In this document: positions 16,037 to 24,805 of the stretch, piece after piece | Numbering within the stretch: position 1 is the stretch's first letter | Layout: each line of letters begins with the position of its first letter | Source of the DNA: an uncultured Collinsella sp. | GTDB lineage: Bacteria; Actinomycetota; Coriobacteriia; Coriobacteriales; Coriobacteriaceae | Direction: 5' to 3' | Assembly (NCBI GenBank): GCA_905209765.1 | Contig: CAJLUE010000009.1 | Span: 1 to 38,373, forward strand | DNA: 38,373 nucleotides | Notes under the pieces: generated by a model | What the model was told of the DNA's origin: nothing | What the model saw: the letters and a program-made list of their open reading frames with translations, nothing else | The model's database searches: none | Program-made: the position numbers and the translations under genes

Positions 16037-16807
16037 CTAGTCCGTAGCACCGCTTTCGGTTCCATACGACGGCGAAGGCGCCTCGACCACATGGTGATAT
16101 CGATCGATATAGATGGCACGGGCCCCCAGGCGTCGCACCAAATCCTGGTGATGTGTGCTCATCAAGACCGTCTTACCCGCCGCGACGTAGGCCAGCAAGA
16201 AGTTGACCACGATGTCGCATGAATCCTCGTCGAGCCCATTGGTAGGCTCGTCGAGGACCAGGATATCGGGGTTCATCGACACAACCGCAGCCAGCGCAAC
16301 GCGCTTCTTTTGCCCGGCCGAAAGCTGATAGGGCGAGGCATCGACCAGATCGGCAACTTGAAACAGTTCCATGGCATCGTGCACGCGACGGTCGAGCTCG
16401 TCTGCCGGCAGTCCCATCTGCGCGGGACCAAAAGCAACTTCCTCGCCCACCGTGGCGCAGAACAGCTGAGCATCGGCATTTTGAAACACAAAGCCAACGC
16501 GCTGATGAAAACGCTGAGCGGCCGCGGAATCCTTTAGAAACGCCGCATCGATCACATGCCCGTCAAACAGGTATGCCCCTGCGTCCGCGAGTTCAAGGCC
16601 GTTAATAAGGCGCATAATCGTCGTCTTACCGCAGCCGTTGGGACCGAGCAGGGCAACGAGTTCACCACGATCGACCTGCAGCGAAACGCCATCGACCACC
16701 GTATGCCCCGCATAGGAAAACATCACGTCGCGTAGCTCGATGAGCGGCGTGGTCTCGGTGCCGGCGGCACCGCTCACGCCCACTGCGTTATTCGTATCGT
16801 TTGCCAA
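16037..16807 (-). CDS. cbiO: ECF metal transporter ATP-binding protein (CbiO/NikO)
   Basis: A 256-residue ABC ATPase: Walker A GPNGCGKTT at about 55-63, Q-loop VFQNADAQLF at about 107, signature LSAGQKKR, Walker B ILVLDEPT, and H-loop STHH. 'FQNADAQLF' is characteristic of ECF-type A components for cobalt and nickel. The start is a TTG at 16807 with GGAAGGG seven bases upstream; no ATG lies close by. The 25-residue N-terminal tail rich in Ala/Gly/Thr is longer than usual. It follows the T component by 44 bases and completes a three-gene MQO-type importer. Confidence 0.9.
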   Translation of the reverse strand: MANDTNNAVGVSGAAGTETTPLIELRDVMFSYAGHTVVDGVSLQVDRGELVALLGPNGCGKTTIMRLINGLELADAGAYLFDGHVIDAAFLKDSAAAQRFHQRVGFVFQNADAQLFCATVGEEVAFGPAQMGLPADELDRRVHDAMELFQVADLVDASPYQLSAGQKKRVALAAVVSMNPDILVLDEPTNGLDEDSCDIVVNFLLAYVAAGKTVLMSTHHQDLVRRLGARAIYIDRYHHVVEAPSPSYGTESGATD

Positions 16808-16851
16808 AACGTCGCCCTTCCCTACTCACATCGACGGCTCGGCCGTCCGCA

Positions 16852-17688
16852 CTACAGCACAACGCACAACACTGCCAGCAGCGCCACGCCGGCCACATAG
16901 GCCGCATCGCGCCAGCCAAACCCGGCGCGCGCGGGCGCCGGATACGTACCGGCAAAGCCGCGGCAGAGCATGGCCTCGTCCATCGCGCGGCTGCATTCCA
17001 TCGCCTTGATAAAGGTCATGCCCATGATACCCGCGATCGAATCGGTACGCGAAAATCCCTCAGGCGCACGGCCAACGCTGCGCAGCATGACCGATTCGCA
17101 CAGATTGTGCGCCGTGCGGCCCAGCACCTCGATGTGCTTGAGCGCCATATCAAACGTAAAGATAACTTCGTCGGGCAGATGCAGCATCTTGAGCGCCGCC
17201 GACATGCGGCTCCAGGTAAGCGTCCACGAAACGCCCAGCACCAGCGACACATTAATAAACGTCTTGAGCGCAATCTTGAGCATGGCGCCCGCGGCAGAAG
17301 CGCCCAGCAGCAGGGCAGGCAGCGCTAGAACCACCGCGAGCCCCGCAGCGCCAAGCGCCGGCACAAAGGTTCCCCGCAGCCCGCGCACCGGGCGCACCGC
17401 GACCAGCACCAACGCGATCGCCGCCATCAGCATCAGATACAGCGGGCTCTGCGTCAGACACACGCACAGGACGCAAACGAACATCCCCACCAGGCGCACC
17501 GGAGCCGAAACGCAAGAAAGGGCGCGGTCGACCATCGACCCGCCCTCGTGTGCGCCGCCGCCCAGGCGAACCCGCTCAAGCAGGCTCGCCAGGTGCAGGA
17601 CGTTCTGTTGCATCACGCGATGACGAGCGCCCGTAGGCTCGTAACGCTGCTCGGCCGCAAGCCAGCTAGGCAGCTCGACCGTCGCCAT
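16852..17688 (-). CDS. cbiQ: ECF metal transporter transmembrane T component (CbiQ/NikQ)
   Basis: A 278-residue membrane protein with about six hydrophobic segments (pairs at 60-105, 115-150, and single helices at the C-terminus). The cytoplasmic coupling helices carry the T-component signature motifs: 'ALKMLHLPDEV' and 'AMDEAMLCRGF', the latter matching the Ala-Arg-Gly motif region (usually ARG or SRG; here CRG). The start has GCGGAG upstream and overlaps the permease gene by 23 bases. It links the ATPase to the substrate-binding permease. Confidence 0.88.
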   Translation of the reverse strand: MATVELPSWLAAEQRYEPTGARHRVMQQNVLHLASLLERVRLGGGAHEGGSMVDRALSCVSAPVRLVGMFVCVLCVCLTQSPLYLMLMAAIALVLVAVRPVRGLRGTFVPALGAAGLAVVLALPALLLGASAAGAMLKIALKTFINVSLVLGVSWTLTWSRMSAALKMLHLPDEVIFTFDMALKHIEVLGRTAHNLCESVMLRSVGRAPEGFSRTDSIAGIMGMTFIKAMECSRAMDEAMLCRGFAGTYPAPARAGFGWRDAAYVAGVALLAVLCVVL

Positions 17689-18751
17689 GGGCTCCGCTTT
17701 CTTTAACCGTCAGCGAAACCAAGCGGAATACGATGGTGAGCACAGCCACGCCAATCACGCCCGAAAGGATATACATGGCAGCCTGGCCGCCAAAGCCAAG
17801 ACCCTGCTCCTCGGAATAGGCCTGAAGATAATCGCCCGTGGGCAGGGAATCGGCAAAGGTCGGAGCATCGAGGCCGACCGAAGCCTGCAGGCTGTCATCG
17901 CCAGCCTCCTGAACGGCAGTTGCGGCGCCCTCGGCGTCCCACTCACCCCAGGCGTCACCGGTAGCAAGCAAACCCAGCGGCGTAGCCACCACGAGCACAG
18001 CGACCAGGATGAGCGTGGGGATCAGCGAGGTCTTCTTGGCGGTTGCGCCCTCGGACTCCAGCAGGCCGTCGGAAGCCTCGGGGCCGACGATAAAGCTCGG
18101 CGCCGTCTTCTTGATAAAGCCGTAGATAGCGGCGGTCGCCACGCCCTCGACCACACCGGCTACCAGCATATGCGGGATCAGCATGGCCGGAATGGAAACA
18201 GACAGCGGGAAGGGGCAGTACAGCGGAGCACCCGAGGCGTTGGTGAAGAGCATCGGCTGAATGCCAAACTCGATGGCAGCGCACAGGGCAGCCACGCACA
18301 AGCCGATCCAGCCGCTCACGATGGCAGAAACCGAGGTGCCCCAGCTCTTATCGTGCAGGCGGCTGTTGAGCGCGCGGAATACCATGGCGGCAACAAACGG
18401 CAGCACAAAAGCCATGTTAAAACAGTTGGCCCCAAAGGACAGGATGCCGCCATCGCCAAACAGCAGCGCCTGCAGCGCCAGCGCAACCGAAACCGCAATG
18501 GCCGCGGCCTCGGGACCCAGCAGCAGCGCAATGAGCGCGCCGCCGACGGCGTGACCCGTGGTGCCGCCGGGCAGCGGCACATTGAACATCATGAGCAAAA
18601 AAGAGAACGCGGCGCAGATGCCCAGGAAAGCCATGTGCTCGCGATCGAGCGTGGCGCGCACCTTCTTAATACAGTGAACCCAAACGGGCACCATCGCCAC
18701 AGCCATGACGGCATCGGTCTGTGGGGACAGATAATTATCTGGAATGTGCAT
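17666..18751 (-). CDS. cbiM: Ni/Co ECF transporter permease with C-terminal extension (CbiM/NikM type)
   Basis: A 361-residue substrate-specific component. The N-terminus MHIPDNYLSP is diagnostic: the free amino group, His2 and a later His (here in PGGTTGHAVGG, about 65) hold the metal in this family. Seven hydrophobic segments cover residues 12-220. The C-terminal 120 residues add 'TPLGLLATGDAWGEW', an acidic extracytoplasmic loop and a last helix (about 325-350), that is, a fused CbiN/NikN-like part. GGGAGG lies five bases before the ATG. The NikR-type operator in the promoter suggests nickel is the real substrate, so 'nikM' may be the better name. Confidence 0.9.
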   Translation of the reverse strand: MHIPDNYLSPQTDAVMAVAMVPVWVHCIKKVRATLDREHMAFLGICAAFSFLLMMFNVPLPGGTTGHAVGGALIALLLGPEAAAIAVSVALALQALLFGDGGILSFGANCFNMAFVLPFVAAMVFRALNSRLHDKSWGTSVSAIVSGWIGLCVAALCAAIEFGIQPMLFTNASGAPLYCPFPLSVSIPAMLIPHMLVAGVVEGVATAAIYGFIKKTAPSFIVGPEASDGLLESEGATAKKTSLIPTLILVAVLVVATPLGLLATGDAWGEWDAEGAATAVQEAGDDSLQASVGLDAPTFADSLPTGDYLQAYSEEQGLGFGGQAAMYILSGVIGVAVLTIVFRLVSLTVKESGAHGDGRAA

Positions 18752-18808
18752 GTATGCCTCCCGGTTGTTGGCGCACAGAATTGCAACGCCGCCTGAATTA
18801 CCTTGCCA

Positions 18809-18836
18809 GTGTTACGTATCGTCTGATTCGTAACAC
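18809..18836 (-). promoter_or_regulatory. NikR-type operator upstream of the metal transporter
   Basis: GTGTTAC (18809-18815), 14 bases, GTAACAC (18830-18836) is a perfect 7-bp inverted repeat with the spacing known for NikR boxes in several bacterial groups. It lies 10-40 bases after a likely -10 (TATGAT on the minus strand, 18847-18852). A nickel-loaded repressor would therefore block transcription start. No nikR gene is in the window. Confidence 0.65.
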
Positions 18837-18852
18837 GCCGCGGGCCATCATA

Positions 18853-18893
18853 GCAAAACGGCGCGCCGCCAACAAAGCAGCACGCCGTTTTGC
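18853..18893. terminator. Bidirectional terminator-like hairpin between pheT and the metal transporter
   Basis: GCAAAACGGCG (18853-18863) is the exact inverse of CGCCGTTTTGC (18883-18893). An A tract on one side and a T tract on the other end the stem, so it can act after pheT on the minus strand. A further hairpin, CGCAGGGCCT/AGGCCCTGCG (18949-18958 with 18975-18984), sits closer to the pheT stop but has no T tract. Confidence 0.65.
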
Positions 18894-18897
18894 AATA

Positions 18898-18912
18898 CAT
18901 ATGTAACATATG
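18898..18912. promoter_or_regulatory. Perfect palindrome CATATGT-A-ACATATG
   Basis: A 7+1+7 palindrome about 50 bases upstream of the putative -10 of the metal transporter. It could be a second regulator site for that promoter. No known regulator is assigned. Confidence 0.3.
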
Positions 18913-19011
18913 ACGGCTCCGCGATGCCTTTTCCGAACACCGCGGTCACGCAGGGCCTCACAGCAACCGCCACTAGGCCCTGCGCTCCCGGCGCAAGCCC
19001 TAGCGCAAACC

Positions 19012-21465
19012 CTATCCGCGGACCTCGCCGTTTACGCCCTTGCATACCTTGGTGACGATCTTCTGGTGCGCCTTCTCGACCTCTTCGCTGGTGAGCGTGT
19101 GGTCGTCGGAGCGATACGTAAGCGCAAAGGCCATGGATTTCTTGCCCACACCCACGCGGACCGGATCACGGTAGACATCGAACAGGCGCACGCCCTCGAG
19201 CAGCTTGCCGCCGGCGCTGGTAATACGGCGCTCAAGATCCTCGCAGGTCACGGTGTTGTCGACCACGATAGCAAGGTCGTGCTCAACGGCAGGGTACTGC
19301 GAGAACTCGCGGTAGTTCTCCTGGTTGCGGGCGCCCTTGATCAGCTTGTCCAGATCGAGCTCAAAGGCAACGACGACCTCGTCGATGCCCATCGCCTCGC
19401 GCGCCTCGGGGTGAATCTCGCCGACCCAGCCCAGCACGGTGCCGCCGGACAGGACCTCGGCCGCACGACCCGGCTGCAAGAAAGCGTAGCCCTCGCCCTC
19501 GACGGGACGGAAGCGAACCTTCTCGATGCGCAGCTGGGCGAGCAGCTCCTCGACAATGCCCTTGCCAAAGAAGAAGCGCAGCTTGCGGTACTTCATACTC
19601 CAGGACTGCTCGCTCCACTGGCCCGAGAGCACACCCGCCACGGACTTGGTCTCCTTGGGCAGGCTGGCGTTCTCGCGACCGTGGAACAGGCTGCCGACCT
19701 CGTACAGGTGCACGTTGGGCGTACCGTGCGCCTCGTTGTAGGCCACGGATTGCAGCAGGCCCGGCAGCAGCGAGCGACGCATCTCGGTCTGCTCGGCCAC
19801 CAGCGGATTCATGAGCACCACGGGGCAACCGCGGCCCTCGGTGGACATACCGATCTTCTCCAGGTCGCCCGGGGCGGCAAAGCCAAAAGTCGTGGTCTCG
19901 TTGAGGCCGCAGGCGCGCAGGATCTCGCCGACCTTGCGGGTGAGCTTCTGCTCGCGGGTCAGGCCGCCAATATGGTTCTTGGCAGCCGGGATGGTCGCCG
20001 TCACACGGCCCATGCCCCACAGGCGCAGGACCTCCTCGATCAGGTCAATCTCGCGCGGCAGGTCGGGACGGAAGCTCGGCGGGGTGACCATAAAGTCCTC
20101 GCCGTCGCGCTCGACGGCGCAGCCCAGACGGGTGAGCGAACGCTCGATAAAGTCGGACTCGATGTCGGCACCGCAGATGGCATGCACGCGGGCCAGGCGC
20201 AGCTTAATGCTGTCGATGGTCTTGGGCGCGGGGAACACGTCCACATAGCCGGGGGCGACCTCGCCGCCGGCGATCTCCTCGATAAGCGCGCATGTCACAT
20301 TGGCGACGTCCACGCAGCCGGTCTCGTCGACCTGGCGCTCAAAGCGGATGGAGGCGTCGGAGATCAGCGACAGGTCACGGCTGGTGTGCGAGGTGCGGCC
20401 GGCGTTGAAGCAGGCGCTCTCGACCATCACGTCAACGGTATCGTCCTCGATCTCGGAATCCATGCCGCCCATGACACCGGCCAACGCCACAGGGCGCTCG
20501 CCGTCGGTGATGAGGCCCATGCCAGCGTCGAGCACGCGCTCCTCGCCGTCGAGCGTCGTGAACTTCTCGTCCTGCTGGGCGGCGCGAACCACCACGCGAC
20601 GCCTGCCCTCGCGCTCGGCAAAGGTATCCAGGTCAAAGGCGTGCAGCGGCTGACCGGTAAGCATCATCACATAGTTGGTGATGTCAACGATGTTGTTGTG
20701 CGGGCGCACACCCAGGGCGTTAAGGCGCTTGACCATCCAGTCGGGCGAGGGACCGACCTTCACGTTGCGCACGATGCGGGCGACGTAGCGGTCGCACAGG
20801 CCTTCGTCGGCAATCTCGACCGAAAGCTCGTCGTCGGTCGCGCGGCCGGTCTCGACCTTGATGGCGGGCAGCTCAACGTGGAAATCACGGTCGAAGATGG
20901 CGCCGGTCTCGCGGGCCATGCCGATCATGGACAGGCAGTCGGGACGGTTGGGCGTGATCTCGCAGTCGAGCACGGTGTCGCTCGAGCCCACATACTCGGC
21001 AAACGGCATGCCGCAGGGCGTGTCCTCGGGCAGGATCATGATGCCGGAGTGGTCGCCGCCCAGGCCGAGCTCGCGCGCGGAGCAGTTCATGCCCATGGAC
21101 ACGACGCCGCGAAGTTTGCTCTTCTTGATCTTGACGTCGCCGGGTAGGACAGCGCCAATCATGGCCGTGACGATGTGGTCGCCGGCCTCGAAGTTCTGCG
21201 CGCCGCAGACGATCTGCAGCGGAGCGGGGTTGCCGTCGGCGTCGAGATTCTTGTCGCCCACATCGACCGAGCACACATACATGTGGTCGCTATCGGGATG
21301 CGGGGTCTTGGTGAGCACCTTGGCAGTCACCACGTGGTCGAAGGACTCGCCCACGGTGTCGATCACCTCGACCTCGGTGCCGGTACGGATATATTCGTCC
21401 GAAAGGGTCTTGGGATCCTCCGGAATATCGATCATGGTCTTGAGCCAGTCGTAAGAAACGCGCAT
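19012..21465 (-). CDS. pheT: Phenylalanyl-tRNA synthetase beta subunit
   Basis: An 817-residue subunit of the alpha2-beta2 enzyme that charges tRNA-Phe. Domains in order: the N-terminal hotdog and EMAP/OB tRNA-binding domain (about 40-155, 'LQIVCGAQNFEAGDHIVTA' quoted in part as IVCGAQNF), B3/B4 editing domain (about 215-390, with the ITDGERPVALAGVMGG block), B5 domain (about 410-480), the class-II-like core (about 490-700) and the C-terminal anticodon-binding FDX-ACB domain (about 725-817, 'FDVYRDPVRVGVGKKSMAF' quoted in part as VRVGVGKKSMAF). Length is normal. GGAGAGCTAC precedes the ATG. It follows pheS after a 162-base gap filled by a cruciform. Confidence 0.97.
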   Translation of the reverse strand: MRVSYDWLKTMIDIPEDPKTLSDEYIRTGTEVEVIDTVGESFDHVVTAKVLTKTPHPDSDHMYVCSVDVGDKNLDADGNPAPLQIVCGAQNFEAGDHIVTAMIGAVLPGDVKIKKSKLRGVVSMGMNCSARELGLGGDHSGIMILPEDTPCGMPFAEYVGSSDTVLDCEITPNRPDCLSMIGMARETGAIFDRDFHVELPAIKVETGRATDDELSVEIADEGLCDRYVARIVRNVKVGPSPDWMVKRLNALGVRPHNNIVDITNYVMMLTGQPLHAFDLDTFAEREGRRRVVVRAAQQDEKFTTLDGEERVLDAGMGLITDGERPVALAGVMGGMDSEIEDDTVDVMVESACFNAGRTSHTSRDLSLISDASIRFERQVDETGCVDVANVTCALIEEIAGGEVAPGYVDVFPAPKTIDSIKLRLARVHAICGADIESDFIERSLTRLGCAVERDGEDFMVTPPSFRPDLPREIDLIEEVLRLWGMGRVTATIPAAKNHIGGLTREQKLTRKVGEILRACGLNETTTFGFAAPGDLEKIGMSTEGRGCPVVLMNPLVAEQTEMRRSLLPGLLQSVAYNEAHGTPNVHLYEVGSLFHGRENASLPKETKSVAGVLSGQWSEQSWSMKYRKLRFFFGKGIVEELLAQLRIEKVRFRPVEGEGYAFLQPGRAAEVLSGGTVLGWVGEIHPEAREAMGIDEVVVAFELDLDKLIKGARNQENYREFSQYPAVEHDLAIVVDNTVTCEDLERRITSAGGKLLEGVRLFDVYRDPVRVGVGKKSMAFALTYRSDDHTLTSEEVEKAHQKIVTKVCKGVNGEVRG

Positions 21466-21523
21466 GTAGCTCTCCTAGTTCTTAATCTCCGCATAGGGAG
21501 GAATATCAAATGAAGACGTTCGC

Positions 21524-21632
21524 CTTAGGGTTGTCCAGGTGCCCCAGGTTGGCGTGAAAGAGGAGCGACGCGTACTAAAGGTACGCGAGCGACGGTTTGA
21601 ACGCCAAGATGGGGTGCCTGGGCAAGCCTAAA
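21524..21632. repeat. Compound cruciform between pheS and pheT
   Basis: The outer arms 21524-21555 and 21601-21632 are inverse with about 25 of 32 matches (CCAGGTGCCCC on one side, GGGGTGCCTGG on the other). Inside is a perfect hairpin GCGTAC-TAAAG-GTACGC (21570-21586) flanked by GAGCGAC-type bases. The right arm includes the last codon and stop of pheS. It does not end in a T tract. Confidence 0.75.
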
Positions 21633-22704
21633 ATTGGTTCAAGAAGCGCATATCGCCTGTCATCAACGTGCGCAGGTCCGGTAGGTCGTAGCGCAGGGCC
21701 GCGACGCGCTCGGCGCCAATGCCAAAGGCGAAGCCGGTGTACTTCTCGGGGTCGATGCCGCAGTTGATCAGGACGTTGGGGTCGACCATGCCGCAGCCCA
21801 GGATCTCAATCCAGCCGCTGTGCTTGCAGAAGTTGCAGCCCTTGCCGCCGCACACGTGGCAGCTCACGTCCACCTCGCAGGAAGGCTCGGTGAAGGGGAA
21901 GAAGTGCGGGCGGTAACGCGTCTTGCGGTCCTCGCCAAACATGCACTTAACAAAGTAGTCGAGCGTGCCCTTAAGATCGCCAAAGGTGATGCCCTCGTCG
22001 ACGACCAGGCCCTCGATCTGGTTGAACTGCGGCAGGTGACAAGCGTCGGCCGTGTCGGGACGGTAGACGGTGCCCGGGCAGATCATGTAGATGGGCGGCT
22101 TTTGCGACTCCATGGTGTGGATCTGCACGCCCGAAGTTTGGGTGCGCAGCAGTACGTCGGACTCACCATGGGCGTGCGCCTCGGGGTGCGCGACGCTGCC
22201 GGGGTTGTTGTCGACCACGTAGAAGGTATCGCGGGCCGAGCGGCTCGGGTGATCCATGGGGGCGTTGAGCGCGGTAAAATTGTAGTAGGAGGTGTCGACC
22301 ATGGGGCCGGACTCGACGGTGTAGCCGATGCCGCAGAAGATGTCCTCGGCCTCCTCGATGATCTGCTTGATCAGGTGCTGGTGACCGATCTGCGGGCGGA
22401 TGCCCGGCAGCGTGATGTCGACGGCCTCGTGCTCGAGCGCGTGCTTGAGGGCGGCGGCCTTCATCTCGGTGGTGCGCTCGTCGAGCATGCCCTCAATCAG
22501 CTGGCGCATCTCGTTGGCGCGCTTGCCCATCATGGGACGATCCTCGGGGGCGAGCTTGCCCATCATGCGCATCAGGCCGGTGATGCGGCCCTTGCGGCCG
22601 AGCAGCTCAACGCGCGCGGCCTCGAGCTTTGCGGCGTCGTCGGCGCCTGCGACGAGCTCCTTGGCCTCTTCCTCGAGTTTGACCAGATCATCAATCAGAC
22701 TCAT
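21628..22704 (-). CDS. pheS: Phenylalanyl-tRNA synthetase alpha subunit
   Basis: A 358-residue class II synthetase catalytic subunit starting MSLIDDLVKLEEEAKEL. An N-terminal coiled-coil (about 1-85) binds tRNA. The catalytic core has 'DTFYVVDNNPG' (motif-1 region), 'HTMESQKPPIYMICPGTVYRPDTADACHLPQFNQIEG' (motif 2; quoted in part as YRPDTADACHLPQFNQIEG), and 'FGIGAERVAALRYDLPDLR' (motif 3). AAAGGG lies before the ATG at 22704; an in-frame start further upstream would lie in the T-box terminator. It is the first gene of the pheST transcript. Confidence 0.97.
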   Translation of the reverse strand: MSLIDDLVKLEEEAKELVAGADDAAKLEAARVELLGRKGRITGLMRMMGKLAPEDRPMMGKRANEMRQLIEGMLDERTTEMKAAALKHALEHEAVDITLPGIRPQIGHQHLIKQIIEEAEDIFCGIGYTVESGPMVDTSYYNFTALNAPMDHPSRSARDTFYVVDNNPGSVAHPEAHAHGESDVLLRTQTSGVQIHTMESQKPPIYMICPGTVYRPDTADACHLPQFNQIEGLVVDEGITFGDLKGTLDYFVKCMFGEDRKTRYRPHFFPFTEPSCEVDVSCHVCGGKGCNFCKHSGWIEILGCGMVDPNVLINCGIDPEKYTGFAFGIGAERVAALRYDLPDLRTLMTGDMRFLNQF

Positions 22705-22786
22705 GTTTTCCCTTTCGTCTCTCGCGCATCCACTTGCCGCGGCGGCTGGAGCCACCCGGCGCTGCGGATGTGCGGCCCGGTTCGGT

Positions 22787-22830
22787 AACAAAAAACCGTC
22801 CTCGGGCATGTGCATTGCCCAAGGACGGTT
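22787..22830 (-). terminator. Regulated terminator of the T-box leader
   Basis: AACCGTCCTTGGGCA pairs with TGCCCGAGGACGGTT (one mismatch) around a seven-base loop, followed by TTTTTT. The 5' half of the stem overlaps the bases expected to pair with the T-box core in the antiterminator. Confidence 0.92.
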
Positions 22831-23072
22831 GAATTCCGCGGTACCACCTTGTTTGACCCGGCGGATGTCTGGCCCGCCGCGCCCACTCTTTGCCCCTTGT
22901 CGCGAGGCTCACGGCTTCCCTACTGGGGACATCGCCGCCGCTGGCCGCGCGCCCGTTGAGGTCGCTGCTCGGGAGTGAACGCTTGGCCCTTGTCACCGCA
23001 GGAAGGCTTGCAGCCCATGACCTTCCCTCTCTTGCCGGCGACGCGGCGGGCAAAACCCTCTCCGTCAACGCA
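22787..23072 (-). promoter_or_regulatory. T-box riboswitch (tRNA-Phe) controlling pheST
   Basis: The T-box core AAGGTGGTACCGCGGAATTC is at 22831-22850 (minus strand). Stem I carries a distal AGAGAGG-GAAGG...CCTTCC hairpin (about 23000-23035). A UUC (Phe) codon at 22977-22979 lies in GCGTTCACTCCC near the 3' base of stem I and is the likely specifier. The leader ends in a terminator (22787-22830). Uncharged tRNA-Phe would stabilise the antiterminator formed with the T-box core and allow transcription of pheS-pheT. Confidence 0.93.
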
Positions 23073-23208
23073 TTGGGCTATAGGATAGCACATTGTGTGG
23101 GCGTATCGCCGCGTTCCGTTTTGTTCGTGCTGGGTACAAGGCAAGTAGCTGTGCAAACTGGCCGCGCGCCTATCCGTGGTGCTCGGCTCGCGAGATCAAG
23201 GATATGGT

Positions 23209-24783
23209 ATGGGAAAGAAACTCGATAAGAAAGCCAAGCCCGCAGCGGGCAAGACGCCCAAAGGCATGAAGGTCGATAAGGCCGTCAAAAAATTCCGCAA
23301 GCTCGAGGGCAAGCTGTGGACCCGCGAGTACCTGCTCAAGATTGCCGAGTTTGACGGCGCGACCATTGCTCCCGCCAACGGTGCCGCCGCCCGTGCCGAC
23401 GCCATGGGCACCCTTGCCGGCGAGCACCATAAGCTCCTGACCAGCGAAAAGTCTGTCGAACTCGTGCGCTCGCTGGCACGCGAGACCGTCGCCGGCGGCA
23501 AGATCGACGACCCGCAGCTGCTCGACGAGATCCGCGTGCTCGGCCGCGACCAGCGTGAAGCGAGCGTCATTCCCACCGAGGAGGCCGAAGCCTGGACCAG
23601 GCTCACCTGCGAGGCCGACGCCGTGTGGCACAAGGCCAAGACGGCCAATGACTGGGCGAGCTTTGAGCCCTATGTAGATAGAATCGTCGCCCAGCTTAAG
23701 CATCAGGCCGAGCTCATGGACCCCAAGCGCGACCCATACGATGTTTGGCTCGACCAGTACGAGCGCGGCCTTTCCGCCAAGAGCTTCGATGCGTTTTGCG
23801 ATGAGGTCAAGGCGACGGTCGTGCCGCTCGTGCACGCCATCGGCGAGCGCGGCCAGCAGCCCGCTGCCGACTTTTTGCACGCCCGCGTGCCCGAGGCCGC
23901 CCAGCGCGCCATGAGCTTCGACCTTATGAAGCTCGTCGGCCTTAACCTGGACGACACCACGCTTGCCTTTACCGAGCACCCGTTTAGCGAGGGCTTCTCG
24001 GTGGGCGACGCGCGCATCGCGACGCACATCTACGAGAACGACTGCATCTCCAACGTCTACAGCATCATCCACGAGGCGGGACACGCCATGTACGAGCTGG
24101 GCGTCAATCCTGCCTATGCGCGCACCTGCCTGGAGGGCGGCACTTCCATGGGCATCCACGAGAGCCAGAGCCGCTTTTTCGAGAACACCGTGGGTCGCAG
24201 CCGCGCCTTTATGGGTCCGCTGCTCGAGGTGCTGCGCCGTCACGCGCCCGAGGTCTATGGCAGCGTGAACGAGGACACGCTCTACCGCGCCGTGAACATC
24301 GCACAGCCGTCGCTGATCCGCACCGAGGCGGACGAGCTCACCTACCCGCTGCATATTATGGTGCGCTACGAGATTGAGCGCATGCTGTTTGCCGGCGAGG
24401 CCACGGCCAAGGACATCCCCGCGCTTTGGAATCGCTTTATGGACGAGTACCTGGGCATTCCCGTTCCCAACGACACGCACGGCTGCCTGCAGGATACGCA
24501 CTGGAGCGGTGGCTCGTTTGGCTACTTCCCCACCTATGCGCTGGGCAGCGCCTACGACGCCATGTTCGTGCCGGCCATGTGCCGCGACGGCGTCGACCTT
24601 ACCGGTGCCTGTGCGAGCGGTGATCTGGCGCCCGTCCGCGCCTGGCTGGGCGAGCACATTTGGCAGTGGGGCCGCGCCAAAGACGCGCCGGAACTCATCA
24701 AGGGCGCCTGCGGCATGGCATTCGACGCCCGTTACTACTGCAGCTACCTGCAGGACAAGTTCACCACGCTCTACGAGCTGTAA
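23209..24783 (+). CDS. M32 family metallocarboxypeptidase
   Basis: A 524-residue zinc carboxypeptidase of the Taq-type M32 family. Catalytic motif HEAGH at residues 288-292 (zinc ligands H288 and H292, base E289); third ligand E318 in 'GIHESQSRFFE'; the HPF motif (TEHPFSEGF) at about 259-267; and 'HTGCLQDTHWSGGSFGYFPTYALG'-type C-terminal block (quoted in part as DTHWSGGSFGYFPTY). It trims residues from peptide C-termini in the cytoplasm. The ATG at 23209 has AAGGA upstream. The first 30 residues are Lys-rich (KKLDKKAKPAAGK), an addition to the family. It is a single gene, divergent from the pheST leader. Confidence 0.93.
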   Translation: MGKKLDKKAKPAAGKTPKGMKVDKAVKKFRKLEGKLWTREYLLKIAEFDGATIAPANGAAARADAMGTLAGEHHKLLTSEKSVELVRSLARETVAGGKIDDPQLLDEIRVLGRDQREASVIPTEEAEAWTRLTCEADAVWHKAKTANDWASFEPYVDRIVAQLKHQAELMDPKRDPYDVWLDQYERGLSAKSFDAFCDEVKATVVPLVHAIGERGQQPAADFLHARVPEAAQRAMSFDLMKLVGLNLDDTTLAFTEHPFSEGFSVGDARIATHIYENDCISNVYSIIHEAGHAMYELGVNPAYARTCLEGGTSMGIHESQSRFFENTVGRSRAFMGPLLEVLRRHAPEVYGSVNEDTLYRAVNIAQPSLIRTEADELTYPLHIMVRYEIERMLFAGEATAKDIPALWNRFMDEYLGIPVPNDTHGCLQDTHWSGGSFGYFPTYALGSAYDAMFVPAMCRDGVDLTGACASGDLAPVRAWLGEHIWQWGRAKDAPELIKGACGMAFDARYYCSYLQDKFTTLYEL

Positions 24784-24805
24784 AGCTTAGGCGACACGCC
24801 AACGC

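Noticed and set aside
18910..21147. A 745-codon open frame opposite pheT
   Set aside because: Antisense shadow of pheT; the composition (His, Asp, Ala, Gly repeats) is typical of codon-bias artefacts.
23170..24657. A 495-codon open frame opposite the M32 peptidase gene
   Set aside because: Antisense shadow; the M32 gene on the other strand has all catalytic residues, a ribosome site and a terminator.
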